Shown one piece after another: positions 25,773 through 35,120 of a DNA stretch of 64,000 nucleotides. Positions within the stretch are counted from its first letter, which is position 1, and each line of letters begins with the position of its first letter. The position numbers were made by a program, and so were the translations under genes. Source of the DNA: DATAUD01 sp036268455 (lineage in GTDB: Bacteria > Verrucomicrobiota > Verrucomicrobiia > Limisphaerales > Palsa-1400); NCBI GenBank assembly GCA_036268455.1, contig DATAUD010000062.1:62001-126000 (forward strand). The letters are read 5' to 3'. The notes under the pieces are model-generated. The model was not told the DNA's origin and searched no databases. It saw only the letters and a list, made by a program, of their open reading frames with translations.

Positions 25773-27836
25773 ATGAAACCCAAGCCACTTTCGCGCGGCG
25801 CATCTTCGCCGTTACGGCCGCCGATTCCAGGCTGGTTTTGGAGCGTAATCCTGGCGGCCTTGGTGATCATTGCCTATTTGCCGGCCTTCTCCGGCGGCTT
25901 TATCTGGGACGATGACAGCTATGTAACACAAAATTTTAACCTCCGCGACTTGGCTGGATTGGGACGCATCTGGTTTGCGCCCGCAACGATGCCGCAATAC
26001 TATCCGCTGGCCCATTCGAGTTTCTGGCTCGAATACCATTTATGGGGCCTCAATCCCTTCGGCTACCATTGCGTCAACATCCTGCTGCACGCGCTCGCTG
26101 CCATTCTACTTTACAGAACCCTCGCCCGACTACGCCTTCCGGGCGCATGGCTCGCCGCGGCCATTTTCGCCCTTCATCCCGTCCAGGTGGAATCCGCGGC
26201 CTGGGTGACTGAGCGCAAAAACGTCTTGTCCGCCGTCTTCTACTTCGCCGCAGCTCTTGCGTGGTTGCGTTTCCGACCGCTGGAAAACAACGACGCTCCC
26301 GCAAAGGCTCGCTGGAAATGGTATGCCCTGGCTCTGCTGTTTTTTATCGCCGCGTTATTGAGCAAAACAGTCACTTGTTCGCTGCCGGCGGCCCTATTGC
26401 TCGTTTGTTGGTGGAAAAAAGGCAAAGTGCGATGGGCCGATGTCCGTCCGCTGATCCCGTTTTTTATCATCGGCGTTTTCCTTGGTTTGTTCACATCCTG
26501 GACGGAGAAAAACCGCGTTGGCGCCGAAGGTCCCGCATGGGCGCTGACCTTTGCGCAACGCGTTCTCATCGCCGGTCGAGCGCTTTGGTTTTACGCGGAC
26601 AAATTGGTGTGGCCGGTAAATTTGACGTTCGTCTATCCCCGTTGGCGAATCAACACAGCCGTCTGGTGGCAATGGCTCTTCCCGGCGGCGGTGATTGCCG
26701 TAATCGCCGCCCTCGCCGTGATGCGCCGCCGCCTCGGACGCGGACCGCTGGCCGCCGTGCTGTTATTCATCGGAACGCTTGGTCCCGCGCTTGGTTTCAT
26801 CAATGTCTATCCGATGCGTTTCAGCTTCGTCGCCGATCATTTTCAATATCTGGCCACAGTCGCCCTGATCGTTCTTTTTGCCGCATGGGCGAGCCGCTGG
26901 CCTCATTGGGCGTCGGCATTGCTGCTCGCGGTTCTTGCGATATTGACATGGCGGCAAACAACCATGTACGCCAGCCCAGAAATCCTCTGGCGCGCGACCC
27001 TCGCCCGAAATCCCGACGCCCTCCTCGCGCACAACGAACTCGGCGTGATCCTTCTCGAAAAAGGCCGGGCGCAGGAAGCCGCGGCCCACTTCCAAAAAAT
27101 TCTCGAACTCGATCCCAATTACGCCGAAGCGCATTACAATTTGGGAATGATCCTTTTTCAAAACGGACAAATTGACGACGCGGCGGCACAATTCCAAAGG
27201 GCCTTGGAAATTGCGCCGAATTACGATTCAGCCCACAACGGCCTCGGCAGCGTGCTCCTTCGTCGCGGCCAGCTGGACGACGCGATCGCGCGCTTCCAAA
27301 AGGCTCTGGAATTGAACCCGCTTTCCATGAACGCCCGCCTCAACCTCGGCCTGGCACTGGCGCAAAAGGGCCGGCTGGACGACGCAATATCCCAATTTGA
27401 AAAGTGCCTCCTAATCGATCCGCAAAATGCGCCCACCCACGGCAATTTGGGCGACCTCTTTCTCAAGAAAGGCCGGGTCGCCGATTCGGTCGCGCACTAC
27501 CAAGCCGCGTTGGACCTTCAACCGGCGAACCCCGCCATTCTCAATGACCTCGCGTGGATCCGCGCCGCAAACGCCGACGCCCGCTTTCGCGACGGCGCGG
27601 AAGCCGTCCGCCTCGCGGAGCGGGCGTGCCAGATCACGGATTACAAAGTGCCGATCATCCTGAACACATTGGCGACGGCGTACGCGGAAGCGGGGCGTTT
27701 CGACGAGGCCGTCGCCACCGCCGAGAAAACCCGGCAGTTGGCGATTTCCATGGGAAGCCCGGAAGCAGCCGGCAGCCTGCTGAAAACAATTCAGCTTTTC
27801 AAATCGCATCGCCCCTATCATGAAACCCCGAATTAA
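25773..27836 (+). CDS. DUF1736/TMTC-like membrane glycosyltransferase with TPR domain
   Basis: 687 residues from the ATG at 25773. The N-terminal half is polytopic, starting with AYLPAFSGGFIWDDDSYV, the luminal DD motif of the GT-C/TMTC type, and HPVQVESAAWVTERKNVLSAVF, the DUF1736-type core. The C-terminal half (about residues 425-680) contains six or seven TPR repeats. Eukaryotic TMTC proteins are O-mannosyltransferases with the same two-part layout; bacterial copies are mostly uncharacterised. No partner gene is clear; the kinase gene follows 95 bp later. Confidence 0.82.
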   Translation: MKPKPLSRGASSPLRPPIPGWFWSVILAALVIIAYLPAFSGGFIWDDDSYVTQNFNLRDLAGLGRIWFAPATMPQYYPLAHSSFWLEYHLWGLNPFGYHCVNILLHALAAILLYRTLARLRLPGAWLAAAIFALHPVQVESAAWVTERKNVLSAVFYFAAALAWLRFRPLENNDAPAKARWKWYALALLFFIAALLSKTVTCSLPAALLLVCWWKKGKVRWADVRPLIPFFIIGVFLGLFTSWTEKNRVGAEGPAWALTFAQRVLIAGRALWFYADKLVWPVNLTFVYPRWRINTAVWWQWLFPAAVIAVIAALAVMRRRLGRGPLAAVLLFIGTLGPALGFINVYPMRFSFVADHFQYLATVALIVLFAAWASRWPHWASALLLAVLAILTWRQTTMYASPEILWRATLARNPDALLAHNELGVILLEKGRAQEAAAHFQKILELDPNYAEAHYNLGMILFQNGQIDDAAAQFQRALEIAPNYDSAHNGLGSVLLRRGQLDDAIARFQKALELNPLSMNARLNLGLALAQKGRLDDAISQFEKCLLIDPQNAPTHGNLGDLFLKKGRVADSVAHYQAALDLQPANPAILNDLAWIRAANADARFRDGAEAVRLAERACQITDYKVPIILNTLATAYAEAGRFDEAVATAEKTRQLAISMGSPEAAGSLLKTIQLFKSHRPYHETPN

Positions 27837-27931
27837 CGCGGAATATCCCCGGACCGGTTCGGTGTTGCAGGATGATTGCGTAGGGGGATACCTCATAGTG
27901 CGACAGCCTAACGCAAGGTAGGTTAAGGATT

Positions 27932-29842
27932 ATGAATCCATATGACGAGCAACCGCAGGCGTTATTGGCGGCCATCGTGGACTCGTCCGACGATGCGATC
28001 ATTACCAAAAACCTAGATGGCATCATCACCAGTTGGAATCGGGGCGCGGAACTGATTTTCGGTTACACGCCAATGGAGGCCATTGGCCAGCCGGTCACAA
28101 TGCTGATGCCCCCCGACCGGACGAATGAGGAGCCGCTGATTCTCGAACGAATCAAAAAGGGTGAGCGTATCCGACATTACGAAACCATCCGGCGGGCCAA
28201 GAATGGCGGCCTGGTTAATATTTCGCTCACCATCTCGCCAATAATTGACTCAGAAGGAAAGATCGTTGGAGCATCAAAAATCGCGCGCGACATCAGCCGC
28301 GAAGTGGACGCCCGGGAACGGGCGCGGCAAAGCGAAGAACAGTTTCGTGTCACTTTATCCAGCATTGGGGACGCGGTCATGGCGACGGACCGGGATGGCC
28401 GGGTCACATTCATGAATGCCGTGGCCGAACAATTGACGGGATGGAAAGCGCCGCAAGCTTTGGGAGTTCCATTGGAGAACACATTTAAAATCGTCAACGA
28501 ATTCACTCGAAAAGCCGTTGAAAACCCCGTCAGCAAAGTTCTTCAACAAGGCAATACCGTGGGGCTGGCCAATCACACTCTCCTCGTTTCAAAAGACGGG
28601 ACAGAACGGCCCATTGATGACAGCGGAGCGCCGATACGCGGAAGCGCCGGGGATTTGCTTGGCGTGGTTTTGGTTTTTCGGGATGTTGCCGCGCGCCGCG
28701 CGGCGGAACTGACGGCATTGAGATTTGCCGCGATCGTACAAAATTCCGACGACGCAATTATCAGCAAGAATCTTGACGGGATCATTATGAGTTGGAATGA
28801 AGGGGCGCAGCGCATCTTTGGCTATTCAGCGGAGGAAATAATTGGCCGGTCGATCAAAACATTGATTCCCCCGGAATTGCAGGAAGAAGAGGATCAAATC
28901 CTCGCCCGCCTGCGCCGAGGCCAGCGCGTGTATCACTTTGAAACGATTCGATTGGCGAAGGATGGCCGTCAAATTCCGATCTCATTGACTATCTCCCCCA
29001 TTAAGGACCACGACGGCCAGATAATTGGGGCCTCGAAAATTGCCCGCGATATTTCCGAACGCAAGCAGGCCGAGGAGGCCCTCGCCGAAGCGAACGCAAA
29101 ACTTCAATCGTATGCCGTTGAATTGGAGCGCCAGGTTTGCGAACGCACGCGCGCGCTCGAGAAGACTGTCTCCGAACTGGAAGCTTTTTCGTACAGCCTG
29201 TCACATGACATGCGGGCTCCGTTGCGCACCATTGAAAGCTTTTCAGAAATCGTGTTGAAAGACTACGGTAAAAAAATTGAGGCGAGGGGGTCAGACTTGC
29301 TCAAGAAGTCCATCAGGGCGGCCCAACGGATGGACAAATTGATCCTGGACCTGCTCGCGTTTACCCGCGTGGCGCGCGCGCCCATCGCGATTGAGATCGT
29401 GGATGTGCATAAAGTAATCCAGAGAATTATTGAGGATCGGGCCGAATTTCAGCCGCCACGAGCGGAGGTCAAGATAGAAACGCCGCTGTTGTGGGTGGCG
29501 GGAAATGAAACTTCCCTGGCCCAGTGCATTACAAATTTGTTGGACAACGCGGTGAAATTTGTGCCAAAAAATACCGTGCCACGCGTGCGCATTTATTCGG
29601 AGCGGAATGACGGCGGGGTGCGTCTTTGGTTTGAAGACAACGGCATTGGCATTGATGCCCATGGAAAAACACGCCTTTTCCAAATGTTTCAAAGGCTGCA
29701 CGGCGAAGCTTTTCCGGGAACGGGCATTGGATTGGCCATCGTCCGCAAAGCGGTCGAGCGCATGGGCGGCGAGGCCGGCGTGGAATCCGAACCGGGAAAA
29801 GGAAGCCGGTTTTGGCTGCAAGTACCGGAAGCAAACAGATGA
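27932..29842 (+). CDS. PAS-domain sensor histidine kinase
   Basis: 636 residues, no membrane segment. Three PAS domains occupy about residues 10-125, 135-255 and 265-380. The first and third are near-repeats of each other (SDDAIITKNLDGIITSWN and SDDAIISKNLDGIIMSWN), suggesting internal duplication. A coiled coil leads to HisKA (His in SYSLSHDMRAPLR) and a HATPase domain with NLLDNAVKF, DNGIGI and GTGIGLAI. This is the bacteriophytochrome/KaiC-like class of soluble kinases. The ATG of the response regulator overlaps the stop (ATGA), so the two form one unit. Confidence 0.92.
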   Translation: MNPYDEQPQALLAAIVDSSDDAIITKNLDGIITSWNRGAELIFGYTPMEAIGQPVTMLMPPDRTNEEPLILERIKKGERIRHYETIRRAKNGGLVNISLTISPIIDSEGKIVGASKIARDISREVDARERARQSEEQFRVTLSSIGDAVMATDRDGRVTFMNAVAEQLTGWKAPQALGVPLENTFKIVNEFTRKAVENPVSKVLQQGNTVGLANHTLLVSKDGTERPIDDSGAPIRGSAGDLLGVVLVFRDVAARRAAELTALRFAAIVQNSDDAIISKNLDGIIMSWNEGAQRIFGYSAEEIIGRSIKTLIPPELQEEEDQILARLRRGQRVYHFETIRLAKDGRQIPISLTISPIKDHDGQIIGASKIARDISERKQAEEALAEANAKLQSYAVELERQVCERTRALEKTVSELEAFSYSLSHDMRAPLRTIESFSEIVLKDYGKKIEARGSDLLKKSIRAAQRMDKLILDLLAFTRVARAPIAIEIVDVHKVIQRIIEDRAEFQPPRAEVKIETPLLWVAGNETSLAQCITNLLDNAVKFVPKNTVPRVRIYSERNDGGVRLWFEDNGIGIDAHGKTRLFQMFQRLHGEAFPGTGIGLAIVRKAVERMGGEAGVESEPGKGSRFWLQVPEANR

Positions 29843-30327
29843 AAACTGATCGCGGCGTGCTATTGGCGGAGGACGACCCCAATGACGTGTTCCTTCTGGA
29901 ACGCGCCTTCGAAGACGCGGGAATACATAACCCACTCCGCGCTGTTTGCGACGGCCAGGAGGCCATCGAATACCTTTCAGGGACGGGAAAGTTTTCCGAC
30001 CGCAACCAGTTCCCCTTTCCTGCCCTGGTGATTCTTGATCTGAAAATGCCGCGCAAAACGGGGATTGACGTATTGCATTGGCTTCGGAAGGAGGACTCAT
30101 TCCGTTGTCTTCCGACGGTAATGTTGTCGTCCTCCGCGCATCCGACCGACGTTGAGAAAGCTTACAGGCTTGGCGTAAACGCTTTTGTCGTCAAACCTCC
30201 CGGAATTTCTCAAAGAGCGGAACTTGCCCGAATGATCAAAGGCTTTTGGCTAACGTTGAACGAGCTTCCCTTGATTTGCACCGACGGCCCGGATGCGGCG
30301 CGCAAAGTCCGCCTTGAAGAACCGTAA
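29839..30327 (+). CDS. Rcp1-like single-domain response regulator
   Basis: 162 residues from the ATG at 29839. Receiver features are AEDDPNDVFLL, the acceptor Asp in VILDLKMP, the Ser in MLSSSAHPTD and the Lys in FVVKPPG. No output domain. The NDVFLLERAF helix and EAIEYLSGTGKFSDR loop are typical of Rcp1-type regulators that pair with PAS or phytochrome kinases. It would take phosphate from the kinase encoded just upstream and act through protein contacts. Confidence 0.92.
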   Translation: MKTDRGVLLAEDDPNDVFLLERAFEDAGIHNPLRAVCDGQEAIEYLSGTGKFSDRNQFPFPALVILDLKMPRKTGIDVLHWLRKEDSFRCLPTVMLSSSAHPTDVEKAYRLGVNAFVVKPPGISQRAELARMIKGFWLTLNELPLICTDGPDAARKVRLEEP

Positions 30328-30347
30328 AATCGCTCGATCAGTTTATC

Positions 30348-30560
30348 GTGAAACTTGCCCCCGAGAACCTGGAACGTTTCCGCCGGCTTGTCCTAGCCGA
30401 CCCGCAACTCCTCGAAAAACTCCGCAAAAACTCCGATCTCAACACATTCATCACGCTGACCGTCCGCCTCGGCGCCGAACGCGGCTGCATTTTTACGGCC
30501 GATCAAGTCCGCGCCGCCTTGCAGGAATCCCGTCGCGCGTGGCTGGAAAGGTGGATCTAG
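30348..30560 (+). CDS. Nif11-like small protein
   Basis: 70 residues. The helical N-terminal pattern ENLERFRRLVLADPQLLEKLR, then a break and FTADQVRAALQESRR, follows the Nif11-domain layout. Nif11 proteins include leader-bearing RiPP precursors (nitrile hydratase-like leader group) and small proteins of unknown role. There is no Gly-Gly leader cleavage site or Cys/Ser/Thr-rich core; the protein ends in RAWLERWI. It stops 1 bp before the sulfotransferase gene, so the two are co-translated. Confidence 0.65.
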   Translation: MKLAPENLERFRRLVLADPQLLEKLRKNSDLNTFITLTVRLGAERGCIFTADQVRAALQESRRAWLERWI

Positions 30561-30561
30561 C

Positions 30562-31554
30562 ATGAACGACTTCGCGGGTTGGATGCCCATCCGCCTTCAT
30601 TGGGCACAGTCCGGCCTCATGGTCGATTGGGCTTTCATGGGCGATCTTAGGTTCACCGAACCTTTTTTCGCCCAAACCGTAGGCGAGTCCCTCCGCAATC
30701 CCGCCAATTTGCTGTTCCGCCGCGATACGCCAATGGATATGCTCGGGGAACTCAATACGCAAAGTCCCGGCATTCCGCCCGCGGGCTTCATCTTTCACGG
30801 TTCTCGTTGCGGCTCGACGCTTATTGCCCAAATGCTCTCCGCGCTGCCCGAGAATATCGTCATATCAGAAGCCGGCCCGATCGACATCGTGCTTCGTTCG
30901 CACTTGCGCGATCCAGCCATTTCCGAGGAACAGCGCATCCTTTGGTTGCGTTGGCTCTTAAACGCTTTCGGGCAGCGGCGATTCGCCGGCGAAAAATCAT
31001 TCTTTGTCAAATTCGATTCCTGGCACGCCCTTTTTCTTCCCCTCATTCAACGCGCGTTCCCGTCCGTTCCCTGGATTTTTGTGTATCGCGAACCGGTCGC
31101 CCTCCTCCTGTCCCATTCCCGCCGGGTGGGCGGCCACATGATTCCCGGCGTGCTCGAACCGACCCTCTTTGGCTGGGACGCCCAAACCGCCACAGGTATG
31201 AGGCTCGGCGAATACGGAGGCAGGGTGCTCGGCCGAATTTACGAGGCCGGGTTGGACCAAACCGCCGGCGGAAAAGGAAAGTTGGTCAATTATGAAGAAT
31301 TGCCGCAAATCGTCTGGCCCGATCTGATGCGGTATTGGGACTTTGACTGCGCGCCGCAAATGCCCGAAGCGATGTCGCGGGTCCGCCGGTTCCACGCCAA
31401 AAACCCGTCCCAACCATTCGTCGCTGACGCAGACGCCAAAAGCCGCGCCGTGCCCGATGGAATGCGCCAGTTCGCCGGACAGTGGCTCGATGGAATCTAT
31501 CGCCAATTGGAAGCCCGGCGCGTTGAGAGCCGTAATACAGTCAAAGACGGGTAG
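30562..31554 (+). CDS. Sulfotransferase family protein
   Basis: 330 residues. The P-loop-like PAPS-binding segment FHGSRCGSTLIAQML (5'-phosphosulfate loop) starts near residue 75, and FVYREPVALLLSHSRRVGG contains the 3'-phosphate binding Arg and Ser. The enzyme would move sulfate from PAPS to a hydroxyl or amino group on a small molecule, sugar or peptide. It is coupled to the Nif11-like gene just upstream; the acceptor is unknown. Confidence 0.82.
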   Translation: MNDFAGWMPIRLHWAQSGLMVDWAFMGDLRFTEPFFAQTVGESLRNPANLLFRRDTPMDMLGELNTQSPGIPPAGFIFHGSRCGSTLIAQMLSALPENIVISEAGPIDIVLRSHLRDPAISEEQRILWLRWLLNAFGQRRFAGEKSFFVKFDSWHALFLPLIQRAFPSVPWIFVYREPVALLLSHSRRVGGHMIPGVLEPTLFGWDAQTATGMRLGEYGGRVLGRIYEAGLDQTAGGKGKLVNYEELPQIVWPDLMRYWDFDCAPQMPEAMSRVRRFHAKNPSQPFVADADAKSRAVPDGMRQFAGQWLDGIYRQLEARRVESRNTVKDG

Positions 31555-31592
31555 GACTTGTCAATTATGTATTCGTCCAGCAACGTCATGCC

Positions 31593-31892
31593 ATGATTGC
31601 AGCTTTTTTAAGAGCACCGGATGGACAGTTCGACATTCGGCAGGTCGTCATCCTGTTGTTTTGTTCGGGGATGGATTTTTTTCTGGTGCGCTACACCTAT
31701 CAAGGTTTGAAAACTGGCCGGATATTGTATGGACTGGAGCGATGGAGTAATAGACGACTTTACGCCGGGCGCGAGACGAGTCCGGCGGGATTTTGGTTTG
31801 TTGTCTGTTATTATTGCGTTGGAATGGCGATGTTCAGCACACTAGCCGTTGCATTTTGCTTTTTTGGATTGGCAGGCAAGATGCCAGACTGA
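31593..31892 (+). CDS. Small membrane protein of unknown function
   Basis: 99 residues with two hydrophobic segments (QVVILLFCSGMDFFLV and FWFVVCYYCVGMAMFSTLAV) separated by a basic, Tyr-containing loop. Not recognised. Codon use is a little less GC-rich than in its neighbours, like the next gene. Confidence 0.45.
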   Translation: MIAAFLRAPDGQFDIRQVVILLFCSGMDFFLVRYTYQGLKTGRILYGLERWSNRRLYAGRETSPAGFWFVVCYYCVGMAMFSTLAVAFCFFGLAGKMPD

Positions 31893-31959
31893 CTATGACT
31901 CGGCCTAACAAAATCGCCGCTCCCCGCCCCTGTGCGTGCCTTCGGCGTCAGGCTCCATT

Positions 31960-32454
31960 ATGACCATTAACTGCAATCTCACAAAATCGGATTGTCGAGC
32001 AATGCGAAGATATGTCAGTTTCAAGTATCGCAAGATTCACTGGTATTATGCATTTCTTCTTGTCTGCCTTCTCGCATCCAGTTGGTTTAGCAATAGGCCA
32101 GGAGCAACAATGACCGCGAAAGTTATTGGATTGATTGGGATTGTGATTCTTTGGGCGATACTGATCGTCATTTTTCGGGTATTTCTCAAGGTCATGAACA
32201 AGTTCAGAGGCGGACAGTTTCGCGGGTCTATCGGGCCTCACCTTTTTGAAGTTAGCGAAGATGGTTTCACCGAATCGAACGCCGACGGCAAGATAGAATT
32301 ACGGATCACGGGCATTCGACATATTGGCGAGACGGACACGCATTTCTTCGTCATCACTACGACCGGTAGAGGTCATGTTTTACCAAAGCGAGATTTTCAG
32401 GATTATAATGCCCTACATTCATTGCAGGCGAGAGTGACGAAACGCAGAGGTTAA
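31960..32454 (+). CDS. YcxB-like membrane protein
   Basis: 164 residues from the ATG at 31960; an upstream Met at 31936 is possible. Two adjacent membrane helices (HWYYAFLLVCLLASSWF and VIGLIGIVILWAILIVIF) are followed by a cytosolic beta-rich domain with EVSEDGFTESNADGKIELR and VLPKRDF, the pattern of YcxB-like C-terminal domains. Function of the family is unknown. The gene is A+T-richer than its surroundings. Confidence 0.65.
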   Translation: MTINCNLTKSDCRAMRRYVSFKYRKIHWYYAFLLVCLLASSWFSNRPGATMTAKVIGLIGIVILWAILIVIFRVFLKVMNKFRGGQFRGSIGPHLFEVSEDGFTESNADGKIELRITGIRHIGETDTHFFVITTTGRGHVLPKRDFQDYNALHSLQARVTKRRG

Positions 32455-32517
32455 TAAGTCGCCAATCTCGCGCCGGCCCTGTTTGACAGCGCTCCATACC
32501 TGGACGAAGTTGGGTGT

Positions 32518-33771
32518 ATGACCGACTTTTCTCCGTTTCTTGCCGGAGCTTCCCCCAAAAGTCCTCGATTGCATTTTAGCCGGGCCTTTACGTTGATCGA
32601 ACTGATGGTGGTCATTGTTCTGGTGGCATTCCTCGCCGCGCTTCTCCTGCCCGCGCTTAGTGCCGCCAAAAAGAAAGCCTTGCGCAACAGCATGAATTCC
32701 GAAAATCCAGCCGCCGCGGTCGCCCAGCAGGAAACCAGGACCACGCAGGAAACCGCGCCGCAGCGTTCGCCCGCCACTCTCAAGAGTTTCACAGCCACGA
32801 TCTTCCTTCAACCGGGCATCAGCGTCGGGACCGTTGATCCTGAATCCATCTACACCGCCCAGATTCAGACCGAATTCCAAGCCTTCAACCCCTCCGGCAA
32901 TGGCGAGTGCGAAGTGCTTTTACCCTTGCCGCCGCAGATCATCTCCCTGGCGGACCTTAACGTCACCGTCAACTCCAGGCCCAGCGAATCCGTTGAAATT
33001 CGCGGCGGCAAACTCGTCTGGTTCGGTCCCCTGCCCTCTGACCCGACGCCGATGACCGTCACTTACTCCGCCGTCGGCAAAGGGCTTTACAACATTCAAC
33101 CCCCGCCCAGCGGAATTCTTGACACGTTCCACATCGACCTCACCGCCGTCGGTTCCGACGTGCGGATGCTCGAACTTTCGCTCCAGCCCACCAAATACGT
33201 ACGCCGCAGCGACCAGACCGTTTATACATGGGATTACAAACGACTGCTTTTTGGGCGGCCCATCGCGCTGGACGTGCTGGGAATCGCGCCGATCGACCGC
33301 CTGGGAGAATTAACCTGGCTTGGCCCCGCCAGCGTGGTGCTCTTCGGGCTGTTGCTTGGCCTGATCGCACACGGATTCAACGTCCAAAACTTCGACCGAT
33401 GGATGCTCCTGCTGATTCTCGGGACCTTCACAGGCGCGTATCCGTTAATGTACTTCGCGCAGGAATTCATCCCACTTTACGCCGCTATTTTTAGCGCGTC
33501 AGCGTTCGTCCTGTCGGTCATCGCCGTGCGCGCGATCACGATCATCGGAGTTCGCATGGCTATATTGGGCGTCCTGATACCCGCCGCCGCCATACTCGGA
33601 CTAACCCTCATTGCCGCCATACATCCCCGCCTTCAAGGCATCCTTATCACGGGCACGGGCATTGCCTTCTTTATCGTCGCGATGGTGCTGATGCCGCGGC
33701 TCAAACTTCAGCGTCCCATCCGCCCGAGGCCTCCTACTCCGCCGCCGAGAACCACCCCAGGTCCCTCGTAG
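32518..33771 (+). CDS. Pilin-type N-terminus fused to polytopic membrane protein
   Basis: 417 residues. Residues 20-50 are a type IV prepilin/pseudopilin N-terminus (RAFTLIELMVVIVLVAFLAALLLP, positions 23-46) with the Glu at +5 of the mature form. A linker rich in Thr, Ala and Gln follows, then a soluble beta domain (about 85-245), then at least five hydrophobic helices (about 260-400) and a Pro/Arg-rich tail. Normal pseudopilins have no such membrane domain. FTLIEL proteins are abundant in Verrucomicrobiota; this fusion is the odd part. Function unknown. Confidence 0.75.
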   Translation: MTDFSPFLAGASPKSPRLHFSRAFTLIELMVVIVLVAFLAALLLPALSAAKKKALRNSMNSENPAAAVAQQETRTTQETAPQRSPATLKSFTATIFLQPGISVGTVDPESIYTAQIQTEFQAFNPSGNGECEVLLPLPPQIISLADLNVTVNSRPSESVEIRGGKLVWFGPLPSDPTPMTVTYSAVGKGLYNIQPPPSGILDTFHIDLTAVGSDVRMLELSLQPTKYVRRSDQTVYTWDYKRLLFGRPIALDVLGIAPIDRLGELTWLGPASVVLFGLLLGLIAHGFNVQNFDRWMLLLILGTFTGAYPLMYFAQEFIPLYAAIFSASAFVLSVIAVRAITIIGVRMAILGVLIPAAAILGLTLIAAIHPRLQGILITGTGIAFFIVAMVLMPRLKLQRPIRPRPPTPPPRTTPGPS

Positions 33772-33774
33772 CGC

Positions 33775-34636
33775 TCATTCCTTCAACCGGAAAAACAGAC
33801 TGCCGGAGGATGGCACAACAATGCTGACGCTATTGGTGCCGGTGCTCGTAGTAATTGGAAGGCCGGACGTTGACCAGTTCGACCTGGCAAGCGTTGGATT
33901 GGTTTGGAGGACGTAATTGCTCGCGGATGCGGGCCAGGAAATATAAAGATTCCCGGCGCCGACGCTCGTCATCAATTTTGGCGCCGCGGACGGAAAATTA
34001 ATCGTATTGACGAGCAAGGTCATTGTGCCGTCGAAATTCGCCACGGCCAGGTCCGGCTTGCCGTCGCCGTGGACATCCAGTGACACGGCGGCTTGCGGCT
34101 GCACACCGACGTTTAACAACGCATAAAACGAGAACACTCCGCCGCCGGCGTTCGTCAGCACCGTGAGAGTCCCATCGGTTTTGTTGACGCTGATTAAATC
34201 CGGCAAACCATCGCCGTTCACGTCCACGACCGCCGCGACACGGTTAGGCTGGGGGCCGGCGCCCAGCGATTGAGTCAGCCTGAAACCGCCGCTGCCTTTA
34301 TTGATGAGCACGTTCACTCGATTGCTATAGCTCGCCATTGACATCCACAGCCGCGATTCCGTAAACGGCGTTTGGCAACTGAATCGTGCTGTTCGACGCA
34401 AAAATCCCAACGCCGTTGTTGGTGAAGATGAAAATGGTGTCGGACGTGCCATTCCCGAGAATCACGTCCGGGTAGCCGTCCCCGTTGACATCCGCCACAA
34501 CGAGGGAAGTTGGACTCGCGTTCGGCGGAGAATAAGTCGCGGACATGAAGCCGATGCTTTGGGCGCGGGCCGAATTATTTGAAACGACGAACAGGCACGA
34601 AATCAGCCCGAGCAGCGCAATGCAATGTCTTTTCAT
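33775..34636 (-). pseudogene. FG-GAP/VCBS repeat exported protein, frameshifted
   Basis: Two frames together make one protein. The 5' part (34325-34636) has a signal peptide (MKRHCIALLGLISCLFVV) and one FG-GAP-like repeat (ADVNGDGYPDVILGN), and stops after AAVDVNGEL. The 3' part (33775 to about 34340) continues in another frame with SNRVNVLINKG, further repeats (DVNGDGLPDLISV, DVHGDGKPDLAVA) and a C-terminal beta domain. The junction near 34325-34340 lacks the usual DGxPDLVVAN stretch, so a deletion that is not a multiple of three explains it better than a single read error. Intact relatives are secreted calcium-binding beta-propellers. Confidence 0.7.
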
Positions 34637-34889
34637 AAATCAGCCCAGCAAGTTGAATGGTTTCTCCCGACGACGAAAATCCTAGGGAAGAAAACAGGCT
34701 CCCGTCAATCAAAGAGTGAGTAAGACCCTTCGCTGAAACCAGTGCATCCGTTGCGCAGCCAAGCGCAACTATTGCGCGTCCTCATCGCCATATTGCGCGA
34801 GAAAAAGCGGGTTTCGCAGGGGAAAAGGCCCCTTTTCCCAGTTGGCACACAAGTCGCTTGCATGTCGGTGGCTTTAAAGAAAGACGCTT

Positions 34890-35120
34890 ATGAATACGAC
34901 CATATTGAATTATCCGGGTTTTCAAACTTTGCCAAAAGGAGCCAAGCAGATGCTTCTGTTTTCCGAGACGCATTTCTTTGACCCGCCCGCGCCTCATTAC
35001 GCGGAGGAAAACGTAGCAGTCGAAGAAGCGCGCGCCCGCGGAAACACGTTATTCAGGGTCATTCCTATCCATTCTATTTTCCCGGCCCCGCAACGCATCG
35101 AAATCACCCTCTGCGCTTGA
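34890..35120 (+). CDS. Small protein of unknown function
   Basis: 76 residues beginning MNTTILNYPGFQTLPKG, with an AAAGAAAG purine stretch a few bases before the ATG. No motif recognised; the C-terminal half (VEEARARGNTLFRVIPIHSIF) looks like coding sequence. It ends next to the convergent gene. Low confidence because it is short and lies in a decayed area. Confidence 0.35.
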   Translation: MNTTILNYPGFQTLPKGAKQMLLFSETHFFDPPAPHYAEENVAVEEARARGNTLFRVIPIHSIFPAPQRIEITLCA

